In this document: piece after piece, positions 1 to 53,000 of the stretch | How the letters are laid out: each line of letters begins with the position of its first letter | Numbering within the stretch: the first letter of the stretch is position 1 | Assembly (NCBI GenBank): GCA_949128115.1 | Contig: OX421967.1 | Span: 20,104,635-20,168,634 of the forward strand | Origin: Anaspis maculata | Taxonomy: Eukaryota > Arthropoda > Insecta > Coleoptera > Scraptiidae | Direction of reading: 5' to 3' | Length of the DNA stretch: 64,000 nucleotides | Notes under the pieces: generated by a model | Databases searched by the model: none | What the model saw: the letters and a program-made list of their open reading frames with translations, nothing else | What the model was told of the DNA's origin: nothing | Program-made: the position numbers and the translations under genes

Positions 1-1250
1 AATTGACACCATGCATATTTTTACATAAAATCCGGAAATATATTTTGAGTAATTTTCACTGCGTTTTTGTAGACGCGATATCACAGAGGCTATTGACCAA
101 AAAGTGATGAGTTTTGTACGATCTCTTGGGAATTTAACGGGCTACATTTGCTTTGCTGGTGCTGGTGCTGTGTTCTGAAGAGATAATAGTTCACAAGCCA
201 TTCAGAAAAAAAGAAAATTTTCAAAGATGGCCCTTTTTTATTGGTCCTAAAAAAAAACAAGCTTTTTGGGAATTTCAGTATGTTATTCCACGTTCAATTC
301 TGCATCGATCCACCAAATTTCGTCAACTTCCGAATTTATTTCCGGTTAAAACCTATTTTGACTGGACTATTATAATATGTGAAGACGTACGTCGTAATTC
401 AAGGGGTATATATTTATTTATATTGCAAATTTACCGACTACACTTTTACAATGTTTCGATCATCAGCCACAATAATAAGTCTGCAGATTTCCCGCCTCAA
501 TACACCATGGCCTTCGCGGGGGTGCGCGGATGGCAGGGGTACGCGAGGGCCTCAGCGCTGCAGTTGTCCGCTGCATGCAGTACATTACAATTCCGTCCCT
601 AGCTCAATTACTATTCAAGATAAATCAAATCTGAAAAAACCGCAAGAATCGCAATGGAATAGGTAACATGGTTTACAGAAGGAACTTTTTTGATTGAACT
701 AGTGGTTACGGAGATAATCGAGTGGGAGTGGAATGAAAAATGTCATTCAACACGTTACTGAGATATTCAACGTTCTTTGCGCACGAGGCAGTCAAGTTTT
801 ACGTGTATTCTAATGGCAAAGTAAATGATCACCTTTTTATTCATAAATTATTTACGACAACTTACAGTTGACGGATTTGTTCCAAGCTGATATCAGCCAA
901 AAGCTGACAAACTGTAGAACATTTTTTAAAAAAACTGTTTTTTCACAAAACCGCCCCCATACCGCCCCCACACTGGACGATTTTTTGACGACAAGTGGAT
1001 TTTTCATCCCCAAGCCATACTACACCATAAAAAATGCACCCCAGCTTTTTACCTTTCCGTGCACACGAAAGTCACAATAGAGTCTCATTTTTCCTCTACT
1101 ACAAGTAGTAGCGCTAAAACCATAGAGGAAAATTGCGAAACTATACCTAGTAACAACTCATACGAGTACTACCAGACCAGATTTAGTCAGTACGATGCTG
1201 TGCATATTGAACGTAGGATCAATTATTACAGATCAAAGTCTAGGTTAATA
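1..1250. other. No gene seen
   Basis: AT-rich sequence with a short GC-rich patch at about 505-600. An open frame at 153-602 has no recognisable protein character. No inverted repeat was noticed. Confidence 0.4.
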
Positions 1251-3296
1251 TCCCAGTAGCAAGCAATATTCACCTAATATGTTCCAAATATTGCCGGAAT
1301 ATTACAATGTTGGCTAAATATTACGTATATTGGATCAATATTTGTCTTATATTTGCAAACAAATATTCATTTCTGGATGTACATCAAATATATCTTTACA
1401 ATATATGAAAACTAATAAGCAATTCACAATGTGCATTAAATATTCGTCTCATATGTGGAAACAAATGTGCATTTTTAAATGTGCATTGAATAATCGTCTG
1501 ATATTTGGAAACAAATGTGCATTTCTAAATGTGAATTGAACATTCAGCTGATATATGGAAATAGGCCATCAGTTCATAATATGCAATGGACATTAATATG
1601 TCATTTGCGAAAAGAAATGTACAACTTCCAATGCTCATTAAATGTTTGTCTCAAGTCGTACGAAAAAAAAATGGAGTTTTGAACCTACAACTAACAGACA
1701 TTCATCATGTGCAAAAATATTTGTGTCGAGATTTTGTGTTTAATGTACCTAATCCTATTTTTCATGTTGACTACTGAACAAAGCTGATGATAATTATTGT
1801 CTTCAGGCCAAGGTCATTTAATGTACCATCGCGTGCAAAAAAATCTAGTACAGAGAGTGAAGTGGAGTGTACCGATTTCGGCCGGCTGTCACAGTGACAT
1901 CAAGCCAAAATCAGTACACTCCGCTTCACTCTCTGTACTAGATTTTTTTGCACGCGATGGCATACCTACCTACATGACTGCCATCCATAGTTGCCAGCTA
2001 ACTTTGGTAGACGAGCTGAGGAAAATAAATGCAAATCTATGTATATTGTACCAATTTGAATCCCATCTAGAAAATATGTTTATTAGGGCGAAAATAGAAT
2101 TTAATTTAATTTATGGTAGTTAAGATAGAGATTTGAAATCCGCGCGGGAAATGTAGCCAACGTCAAATCGCAAATTACCAAATCATGCTGTTGTAAGTAT
2201 AATCCAGATCAACGGGTGATGAGACATGGAGTCGGCGTAAATCAAAATTACCGAGCTATATCCTAACATTTCCAGTCAAGTAAAGCTGAGAATGGGCTGA
2301 AGTGCTGATTTTACGTGCAAAAACGTTTGCGTTTAGTTGCGTATTCGCTGCTAGGTTGGCAGAGCTGGCTGTCAAGAGAGCGTCAGTGAGAATTATGTCA
2401 ATTTTTGGCAGTGTTTCGCGGCTTTTTGCTTCCAGTGGGAAACGGTCTTGTGGTCTGGTCTTTTACTCTTCTGAAGCAGAAACTTTCAGAGTGCAGAGAC
2501 GCTATTTCTTAATTAGTTCGATTAATTTTTGTCACAGGTAACTTGGTAAGTCGAATACATTTATTATTACACATTGCATTTAATGGTTATGTGTTGTGTT
2601 CTGCTATTCATGCCCCCTCACCCTCAGGGAGGGATTAGGGGGCGACTTTTATGAAGTGATACTCATTATTAGATGTTTCATTTTTATGTACTGGTCGCCT
2701 GCAGCTGCCCTATTAAATTGGACGGATACGGAAATCGACAAAGAAGTAGGGTTGTTCCTGGCGACAAGTAAGTCGCGGTTGGTGCCATCAGAAAGATAAA
2801 ATGGGTGCTAAGTCAACAGTTTATTTTTCGCATCATTCTCCTGGCGGTAAGTTTTCTGCATTCGTATTTACAAACCTCATTATGAATAAAATACTGTATA
2901 TTATGTTTCAGAACGCAGAAGAATGAAGGCTGTAATGCAATTTCTGTTTTGAAATTATATTTTTTGTTGCATTTTTTACTTCATTTATTTTGTTACTATT
3001 TTTTACAGTTCTAATAAAAAATATGAATATATTTCATGCAATATAATTGAAATATCCTTGTCAAATGATTATGAATATTCATTTTGAATATTCAGCTTTG
3101 AACCTGTTTCAAACAATTATTAATATTCGATTTAAATATCCACCAGATGTAATGCAACTAATATGGTATAGATATTTAAATTGAATATTTATAAATATTC
3201 ACTTCGAATATTCCCCCTATATAAATAAATCTGTCGTTTTAATATTATATGAATATTTTTGTCGAATATGTCTCTAATATTTCTTTGCTACTGGGA
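1251..3296. mobile_element. 2.05-kb TIR element with AATATT-rich ends
   Basis: Perfect 12-bp terminal inverted repeat TCCCAGTAGCAA at 1251-1262 and 3285-3296. Both inner flanks (1263-1560 and about 3010-3280) are dense in irregularly spaced AATATT words, resembling subterminal transposase-binding arrays. There is no transposase ORF, so it is non-autonomous. A GTAC-type hairpin MITE sits inside it. Confidence 0.7.
1823..1965. mobile_element. GTAC-family hairpin MITE, copy 1 (diverged)
   Basis: Near-perfect palindrome of about 140 bp whose loop contains TGTCACAGTGACA and whose stem contains GAGTGTACCGATT, both shared with the copies at 26205 and 62108. The outer stem sequence differs, so this is a related subfamily. 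Confidence 0.75.
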
Positions 3297-3927
3297 ATGT
3301 TGAAGTGATTTTCCCCTTATAATGCGTTTGACGTAACTTCATAGAATCCCTATTGGAATTGCTGGACAATTCACAATGGAGCTAAAAGATACGTCATTTT
3401 GAAGCTTAAACTATAGGGAATCTACTGCATATAATAATACCAAGTGATATTCAGTGGTCGATGCAAAAGTAAAATGTTAACTGAAGCATAAGAAAAAAAC
3501 ACGAAAAAAGTGTCATTATCAAGAAATTAAGTCTGTTAGTGTCAAATTTTGGACAAAAGCTATCCCATATCATTCACTTTAATTCATTATCTTTCATTCA
3601 AGACCAAGATAAGAGAAATCGATTGGGTGGTTGAGAACAAGGAGCATTTTTAAGCGGAAAGTGCATTTTGAGTTGTCTTCATCTTTGCCTGTCAAAAAAA
3701 CAATGATGCACACGGGGGAAAGTTGGGGACTTTTTGTATGTTATACAGCAAAGTCTAGTGAACCCAAAACTGAAGAGATTGACCGTGTTTTAATTTGTTT
3801 CATGTTTTGCCGTTTTTTCGACTAAAAAGCCTGGGCTATTTGGAAAACATCTCAAAAATCGCCACTTTCCAGGGCCCAAATTTTATTTACTGAAAAACTT
3901 CATGTTTCTGGTCAAAAATGGTGGTAT

Positions 3928-4047
3928 AAGCTGTCTGATTTCTACATATATGATTCTAGTGGGCTGCGATTCAAGCCGCGATCGGGCCGATGGCGACCAG
4001 AAGAAAACACAGCCCGCACTCGAATCATATAGGAATCAGACAGCCTT
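3928..4047. mobile_element. 119-bp hairpin MITE inside the left arm
   Basis: Inverted arms AAGCTGTCTGATT and AATCAGACAGCCTT. It interrupts GTGGT-TTATCAACTT, a sequence that is continuous in the related copy near 56930. Confidence 0.75.
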
Positions 4048-4362
4048 CATCAACTTGAAACACCTAAATAGTGGACGTGGTAGCAAAAAACAAGTTGCAA
4101 ATGATGATAAAGGCAAACCACTTGCCAGGATCGTAACTAAGACTTGAATAAACGATTTGACCCGCAGTGCTTTCATTTTCGTCCCTTAGGATTTGAATGG
4201 CGCCCCTTTTTTAAAATGGCGGATTTTATCTAGGGGCAGAAGGTATCGAATAGCCTGGTGATGTCCAGCTTTGTTTAAATATATGGAGCTATGTCTCGAT
4301 CGATTTCTGGGACTCAAACACTTTTTAAAAAAATGATGGAACAATGACATCTGTCGCAGGCA

Positions 4363-5489
4363 AATTTGGTGGAGGCGCCAAAATGAATTTTGTACGGTCA
4401 TAAGAAAATTGCTGTAACATTTTTATTTTTCAACCGATTTTAACACAAGGTATCTCATTTTGTGAAAAAGTAAATTCTTCTCGTTATCTTATACCTTCCA
4501 TGAAAAAAAGACATTGAGGAATGTTGAAGAAAAAAATGAAAAATAATTTGAAAAAAAAAAGGTTTTCTTATTTTTTTATTTTTATAAAAATGGCCATATT
4601 TGTAGATTTTGTTGTGCCCTTTCTAAATTTGCACTTTGCCGATTTATATCTTTGCAGTGCGCACCGCCATGTTGAAAAAATGAAATCTGAAGAGAAGTTT
4701 TTGACAATATCTAAATTTTAGTCCATGCGAGATTGAAATGTTCATATACGTATGAAAGTACATTCAATTCTCCACGATTTGACACCTGAACTATTTCTGT
4801 GCGACTCGGGGTTCTTGAGCTAGAGCTTCCGGAAGTATCAATTTTTGGTGTTAAATAGTGACCGTGCCTACCGAATTTCACCACTGGATCACCACCATGT
4901 CTTAATCAAGTCACCCATCAATAACGCGTCGTCATTTATCTCAAATCATGAACATTGGTGGACCTGGCACAGCCCCAAGAGGTGATTTTTATTTCTTTTG
5001 GAACCAAAAATTGATACTTCCAGAAGGTCTAACTCAAGAACCCTGGGTCGCACAGAGCTGGTTCAGATGTCAAACTGTGGAAGATTGGATGTGCTTTCAT
5101 ATATTCATAAACATTTCAAATGTCACATATGAACCAAATTTCAGATATTGTCAAAAACTTCTTTTCAGACATCATTTTTTCAACATGGCGGCGCGTACTG
5201 CAAAGATATAAATCGGAAAAGTGCAAATTTAGGAAGGGCACATCAAAGTCTACAAATAGGGCAAATTGCATAAAAATAAAAGAATGTCAAAAGTCTTTTT
5301 TCTTTCAAATAATTTTTTATTTTTTTTCAACATTCCTCAACGTCTTTTTTCAATGAAAAGTTTGAGGTAACATAAAGAATTCACTTTTTCACAAAATGAA
5401 ATGTCTTGTGTTAAAATCCGTTGAAAAATAAAAATGTTACAGCAATTTTCTTATGACAGTACTAAATTCCTTTTGGCGCTTCCACCAAA
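4363..5489. mobile_element. Inner hairpin 1 (1.1 kb)
   Basis: Arms begin TTTGGTGGAGGCGCCAAAA and end with the near-complement TTTTGGCGCTTCCACCAAA; they match over about 500 bp with the centre near 4930. No coding frame. Confidence 0.8.
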
Positions 5490-6564
5490 GGACCCCGCAC
5501 GATTCTTATGGAAAATGGCTCCCGGTTAAATTCTCTGAATTTTTGATATGTTGTAGCTCATGAGATACTAATCAAATACCGTGAACCCCAAACTCAAATA
5601 ATGGACAGTTTTTTACCCACAGGGGGTTGAAGTTGGAGGTTTTGACGGCTTAAAAATGATATTCTGACGTAAATAAAAGCTTTTTATTTGGTTTCTCTTC
5701 AAGTTGTGTTTCATGCTAAATGTATTTCTTTGACAGAAAAATATCAACCCCCTCCTCCACCCCCATCCCCTATCTACCATCACAAAATTCGAAATTACTC
5801 TTAAAAGCCATGCAAATCGCTTCTGTGATTTAAATTATGAATTTTGACATGAAAATTATTTTCCACCCCTAATGTTGGGGTGCCGATTTTCCAATTTTCC
5901 TCGGTTAATTTGGCTGAATTTTTGATATTGTGTACTTCTAATTCTGCTGAACAAAAAGTTCTCATGCCAAAACTTATTCCCATGGACAGTTTTTGTTCTA
6001 CAGGGGACTGAAGTTGAAGATTTGAGAGCATAATATTGAACTTCAGTCCCCTGCAGAACAAAAACTGTTCATAGGAATAACTTTTGGTATGAAAACTTTT
6101 TGTTCAGCAGAATTAGAAGTATACAATACCAAAAATTCAGCCAAATTAACCGAGGAAAATTGGAAAATCGGCACCCCAACATTAGGGGTGGAAAATAATT
6201 TTATTGTCAAAATTCATAATTCAAATCACAGAAGCCATCCACATGGCTTTTGGGAGTGATCTCGAATTTTATGATGGTAGATAGGGGTTGGGGGTGGAGG
6301 AGGGGGTTGATATTTTTCTGTCAAATAAATACATTTAGCATGAAACACAACTTGAAGAGAAACCAAATAAAAAGCTTTTATTAACGTCATAATATCATTT
6401 TGAAGCCGTCAAAACCTCCAACTTCAACCCCCTGCGGGTAAAAAACTGTCCATTATTTGAGTTTGAGGTTCATACTATTTGATTAGTATCTCATGAGCTA
6501 CAACATATCAAAAATTCAGAGAATTTAACCGGGAGCCATTTTCCATAAGAATCGTGCGGGGTCC
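5490..6564. mobile_element. Inner hairpin 2 (1.07 kb)
   Basis: Arms begin GACCCCGCACGATTCTTATG and pair over about 520 bp to a centre near 6030. Arm similarity is high (roughly 95% by eye). Confidence 0.85.
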
Positions 6565-6970
6565 TTTGCCTGCGGTAGATGTCAATGTTCCACAATTTTT
6601 TTAATTAGTGTTTGATGTCCCAGAAACCGACTGAGACATAGCCCCCTATATTTCTACTAAGTTGGACATCACCAGGCTATTCGATACCTTCTGCCCCTAG
6701 ATAATATCCACCATTTTGAAAAAGGGGCGCTATTCAAATCCTAAGGGACGAAAAGAAAAGCACTGCGGGTCAAATCGTTCATTTAGGTCTCAGTTGTAAC
6801 CCTGCCAAGTGGTTTGCCTTTATCATCATTTGCAACTTATATTCCCTATTTCGGTTGTACCACGTCCACTATAAAAGATGTATTTCAGTTGAAGAATCAT
6901 GAGTTTTCTTGAATTTCAATTTTTAAGGCCCTGGCAAAGTGACGATTTCGAGATGTTCTCCGAAGTTTCA

Positions 6971-7295
6971 AACCCAAATACTTATCTCAAAAATTAAGCT
7001 TCCAATCAAAATTTTGCAAGAGTAACTTGTATCTCTAAATTGAACGTAGAATTCAAAAATTTGAACCATTTCTGAAAATATATAGGGGGGTAAAAAATAG
7101 GGTAAGTAGTAGGTAATACCTATAGTTATGCAAAAGAAAAACTGTTTTGAAAACAACTTTAATGGCCTGTATCTCCGTTATTATACGTTTACGAGGGTCG
7201 TATCGTTGAGTCGTATGTTTATCTAGAAAGTCCTCTTATTTTTCAATTTTCTATCTCCCTGTGAATTTTGTTGCATTATTTTTGGGACACCTCTG
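6971..7295. repeat. Half of a foldback element
   Basis: Matches the right half of the element at 53962-56363, down to TTTTGTTGCATTATTTTTGGGACACC. It abuts the Pgk promoter region. Confidence 0.65.
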
Positions 7296-7409
7296 GTAGA
7301 AGACAATCGCTCCTCTCTCGAACTTTTCTTGACCCATAACGTTTTATCGGTTTTATTTTAAAATGAGTAAGTAGGTGTGGTGGTGTGGTGTAATTTAACA
7401 ATTTTCTGC

Positions 7410-7695
7410 TTATTGATTGCACTGTCTATGCTTCGACCGTTCCGTTTGGACTTTCGAACTTGATTTCAAACTTCACTTCAAGGGTCATTCGGCGCCAAGC
7501 CCCCCCAGCCCCCAGCCAATGGCGACCCTGGCGTCCCTGGCTACTGCCGGCTGGCGCGCTGTCAAAAATTTCAGAGTTGTGACAGCGTGACAGCAGCCGT
7601 CGTGACCTCCAAGTGACATTTAAAGTTGCCACCAAAGTTCTGTGACCAGAGGACACGGGATAATTTATAGAAAAAAATCAAATTCCATTCCGAAA
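7410..7695 (+). promoter_or_regulatory. Pgk: Pgk promoter and 5' UTR region
   Basis: GC-rich island in AT-rich surroundings immediately upstream of the Pgk start. It holds a CCAAT box at 7516-7520 and repeated GTGACA-type words (7578-7620). A weak TATA-like stretch (ATAATTTATAG) lies about 25-40 bp before the ATG. The transcription start itself cannot be read from sequence. Confidence 0.5.
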
Positions 7696-49694
<41,999 letters not shown>

Positions 49695-49861
49695 ACCGAT
49701 AACGTCATCGCACGACGACCCCGTTAATATTCCTCCAAAGTAATCAACAAAAATTGTTGTTGGTGGCGGCTCGCCGCCTTCATTTTGTTTTTTCTTGTTT
49801 TCGTTTATTCCGTTTGTTTTTTTTTAGAAATGTATTAGTTATGTGACAATTTAGAGAATTA

Positions 49862-49867
49862 ATTAAA
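49862..49867 (+). terminator. Pgk: Pgk poly(A) signal (ATTAAA)
   Basis: ATTAAA variant 168 bp after the Pgk stop, in a T- and A-rich 3' UTR; the best polyadenylation signal between Pgk and the convergent Pex19. Confidence 0.5.
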
Positions 49868-49893
49868 CGTACTGTTTACTATTACACGAAAAT

Positions 49894-49899
49894 TTTATT
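49894..49899 (-). terminator. Pex19: Pex19 poly(A) signal
   Basis: AATAAA on the - strand, 95 bp after the Pex19 stop. It lies 27 bp beyond the Pgk ATTAAA, so the two 3' ends probably overlap. Confidence 0.55.
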
Positions 49900-49993
49900 G
49901 ACAATTTCAAATTTAAATATAATGTACTCGTAGTTAAAAATAATAATATTAATAATAATCGTTAACAAACAACTTGATTCGCTAAAAAATATA

Positions 49994-50083
49994 TCAGGCG
50001 ATAGGACATTGGTTTGGGTCCATCGGTGGCATGGCTCCTAGTTCGCCGACTAGTTCAGTTGGCGGTTGACCATATTCTTGCAG
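49994..50083 (-). CDS. Pex19: Pex19 exon 4 and CaaX end
   Basis: LQEYGQPPTELVGELG followed by a short Met/Pro tail ending CPIA and TGA. It is too short to stand out as an ORF. Support is the acceptor TTCCAG|CTG and the family-typical QxxGxPPxELVGE motif. Confidence 0.9.
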   Translation of the reverse strand: MQEYGQPPTELVGELGAMPPMDPNQCPIA

Positions 50084-53000
50084 CTGGAATGATATAAAAT
50101 AACGAGCAATTAGAAAAAAAATATATTGATTTTAAATGACTTTTCCTGTAGTTTCTTCTCTAATTGTTCATGCCGTGAAACAAAAGTGTTCATTTTTCTG
50201 TTGGTTTTATAAAAAAAAATGTTTCTTCCAATCAATTTAATCCTATGACGTCACTCGCTCAACTTCAGGTGCAAACCAGCGAGTGCAAACCAAAGGTGAC
50301 CTGAGGTTTTACAGAAATTTCAAAATACTTTTGAAGTGTAATTTGAGACTTCAAATCTGTTGGAATGGGGGCCTTTATTGTTGTTTAAATCGTGCCAAGT
50401 TTGCACTTGTGCACTGCATTAACCAAAGAAAGTCAACAACAAAAAAATTGTATCTTCTCACGTGGCGCGAGAGTTCCACGATAGCTCTCGTATTTGAATT
50501 CGTTCTTTTCCAAAACCTGTGGAAGACCATAAGCTTTTGTGTGTAGCGCAAAGGAAAAGCGGCCGGCTGGCTTGTATCATCACCATTAATTAATTTACCG
50601 CCACCATGATATAGGACAAACGATACAGAAAAAAAAAAAAAAAAAAATAGAAGGAGCTGTGAAAAGCAAGTGCAGCAAACCATTTCAAATACCTTCAAAA
50701 GTTTCTTGATTGGCCGACTGACAACCTAAACTGGTTTGTCATTTATTGTTCTGATTTTCGTGGTGTTGGTTACGAGCATTTTTAGGTGATGCTGCCTTGT
50801 GATTTTTACGCGCGCTCCAAATAGTCATTTACGTAGTAAGCTTTGCAAATTGATTTTTACGGGCGTGCTAGAACTTGTCCAGCTCTGCCCAGAATAATCC
50901 AGCGAGCCCAGTAAAGATTTATTGTAAAACGTGCCGCGTACAAATTTTTATTTTCACCTCCGTACTGACACTGGCATGAGGACTGGGGGCTCTGTACTCA
51001 CCCGTTGCATCAGGCCGAGCACTTTATCGAATCGTTCTTTCTTCACTTCGAAACTGTCGTCCTCCTTTTCGCTTTCTAACACGCCGCACACCTCCTTCAT
51101 CAGGTCCTGCTGCTTTTCGTACCGCGTCTTCTCCGCGGGCGCTAGCGTCTCCTTGTTCTGTTCGAGGTATGCGGGGAACTTGTCCATGATGTCCTTCAGG
51201 CTGGGATAGAGGACCTCCTTGGACAGCAGGCTCTGCATCATGCCCTGCATGAAGGGGACGAATCCTTCGGTGCCGTTGCCGAACATGTTGAGGATGTCGC
51301 TTTCGAAGGCGCCGTTCAAGTCGTCGCGGCCGGTCGTCAGGCCCTGGATGGTCTGCGAGATGGCCGAAGCGAATTCGGTGGTGTTCTCGTCGACGACGGG
51401 ATTGTCGAGGACCTGGTCGAAAAAACGAAAGAATTAAGATCGATTTTTCCAGTTGCAAAAAGATTTCAACTGAAATTACATGTAAGTTGAGTAAGGTACC
51501 CTCTGTTATACAATACAGCGTGTTGTGAACTCGCCGTGAAAAACGTCAAGGTTAGTTTGAAGAAATACCGCAAAAGTACCGTACAAGAAAAGTAAGTGAA
51601 GTAAGTAAAACACAGGATGTCCAGAAAATGTTGAAAACATTTTTCGATTTTCATTTTTGGGGTTATCAAGGGTCAAGGGCGGCTCTTTGAACCCTTCTAG
51701 TTTTGTTAATTCAAAAGACTTCAGTTTACTGTTGACTGCAGAATTATGAGAAAAAAAATCCACCACTGGATGTGTATTGATTTTTTTAAAATTTATTTAC
51801 AGGGTGAGTCAGTAGACCCTTGAGGGCTTCAAAAATGAAAGTCAAAGATTCTTTCAATGATTCTTTCAAAATTCTCTGAAGGGTCCTCCACAATGTGCTG
51901 CAGAGCTTTTCCGCATCCCTGTCTAGGGTGTCCAGAAAATGGTGGAAAAGCTCTGCAGCACGTTGTAAGAGAACTCCGAAAAAATGATTGAAAAAAATCT
52001 TCGACTTTTATTTTTGAAGCCCTCAAGGGTCAAAAACTGGTCCTTCGAATAATAATTTTCTTAGTTTCTGACTCGTCCTGTAAATTAAAAAAAAGTCGAT
52101 ACACATCCAGTGGTAGATATTTCTTCCGCCAACAGTAAACTGCAATCTTTTGAATTAACAAAACTAAAAGGTCTCATCAAAGGGCCTTGGACCCTTTGTA
52201 ACCCCAAAAATGAAAGTCGAAGAACTCTATCATTTTTTCGGAATTACCTGAAGGGTTCCTTACAACGTACTGGAGAGCTTTCCGCCATATTCTGGACACC
52301 CATTATTCGATAGAGACCTATTCTGGTCAACTTTGTTCCAAATTTGAACAAAATCAGTTGAACGGTTCAAAAGTTGAGTCAAAAAATAGATTTTAAAAAG
52401 TCAACTTGAACACCCTGTATCTTTTCAACGGAGCATTTTAGGACATCGAAGTTATCTTTTTTCCTGGTCCATTTTTGATGGAGAATCTCCCCTAGAAATT
52501 TGTAACCGTAATTGCGAAACACCCTGTATACCGTATGATCAAAAACTTTTCTACTTGCGGTAGGCTGTGGCCTGGCCAAAATCAGCCTCGTTTGCCTGCC
52601 AATGACCAGGCCACAGCCTACTGCACGTAGAAAAGTTTTTGATCATACGGTACTTACATATCAAAAAGCACTGCAGTCCGAGGAGTTTCAAAAACTTGGG
52701 AAATAAAATTGTTGGAAAATGTTCAAGAACCAATTACCCTCGCAATTACCTATTGTTTAGATAATATCTGGTGAAAATCGGTTCACGGGTTGAATACCTG
52801 GAGCAAAGTTATAATTATTTGCACTTCGGGGCCCCAAACGACACTTCGAGCCCATCAGAAGGGTATGTCCGAGCCACACCTGACGGCTAAATAGTTCTGA
52901 AGAATCGAAAAACGGGAGGGGGGGGCTCAGTTGGGCTCCAAGAGACACCCGTAGACATCAGGAAGCCTATAGGGCGTCAATCAACCCAAGAAGACACAAG

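Larger units (their letters stand above)
3843..6970. mobile_element. Three-part foldback: outer arms around two hairpins
   Basis: Outer arms 3843-4362 and about 6565-6970 are inverted copies; the left arm carries a 119-bp MITE that accounts for the length difference. Between them lie two complete hairpins placed end to end, 4363-5489 and 5490-6564. The outer arms belong to the family also seen at 9430, 53962 and 56709 (shared AAATCGCCACTTTCCAG word). Confidence 0.85.

Noticed and set aside
153..602. 149-codon open frame near the window start
   Set aside because: No family resemblance, mixed AT-rich and GC-rich composition and no splice context; probably chance.
4363..5489. GTAC target duplication at this hairpin
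   Set aside because: GTAC occurs on both sides, but the inverted pairing continues outward through GGCGCC, so GTAC is part of the arms.
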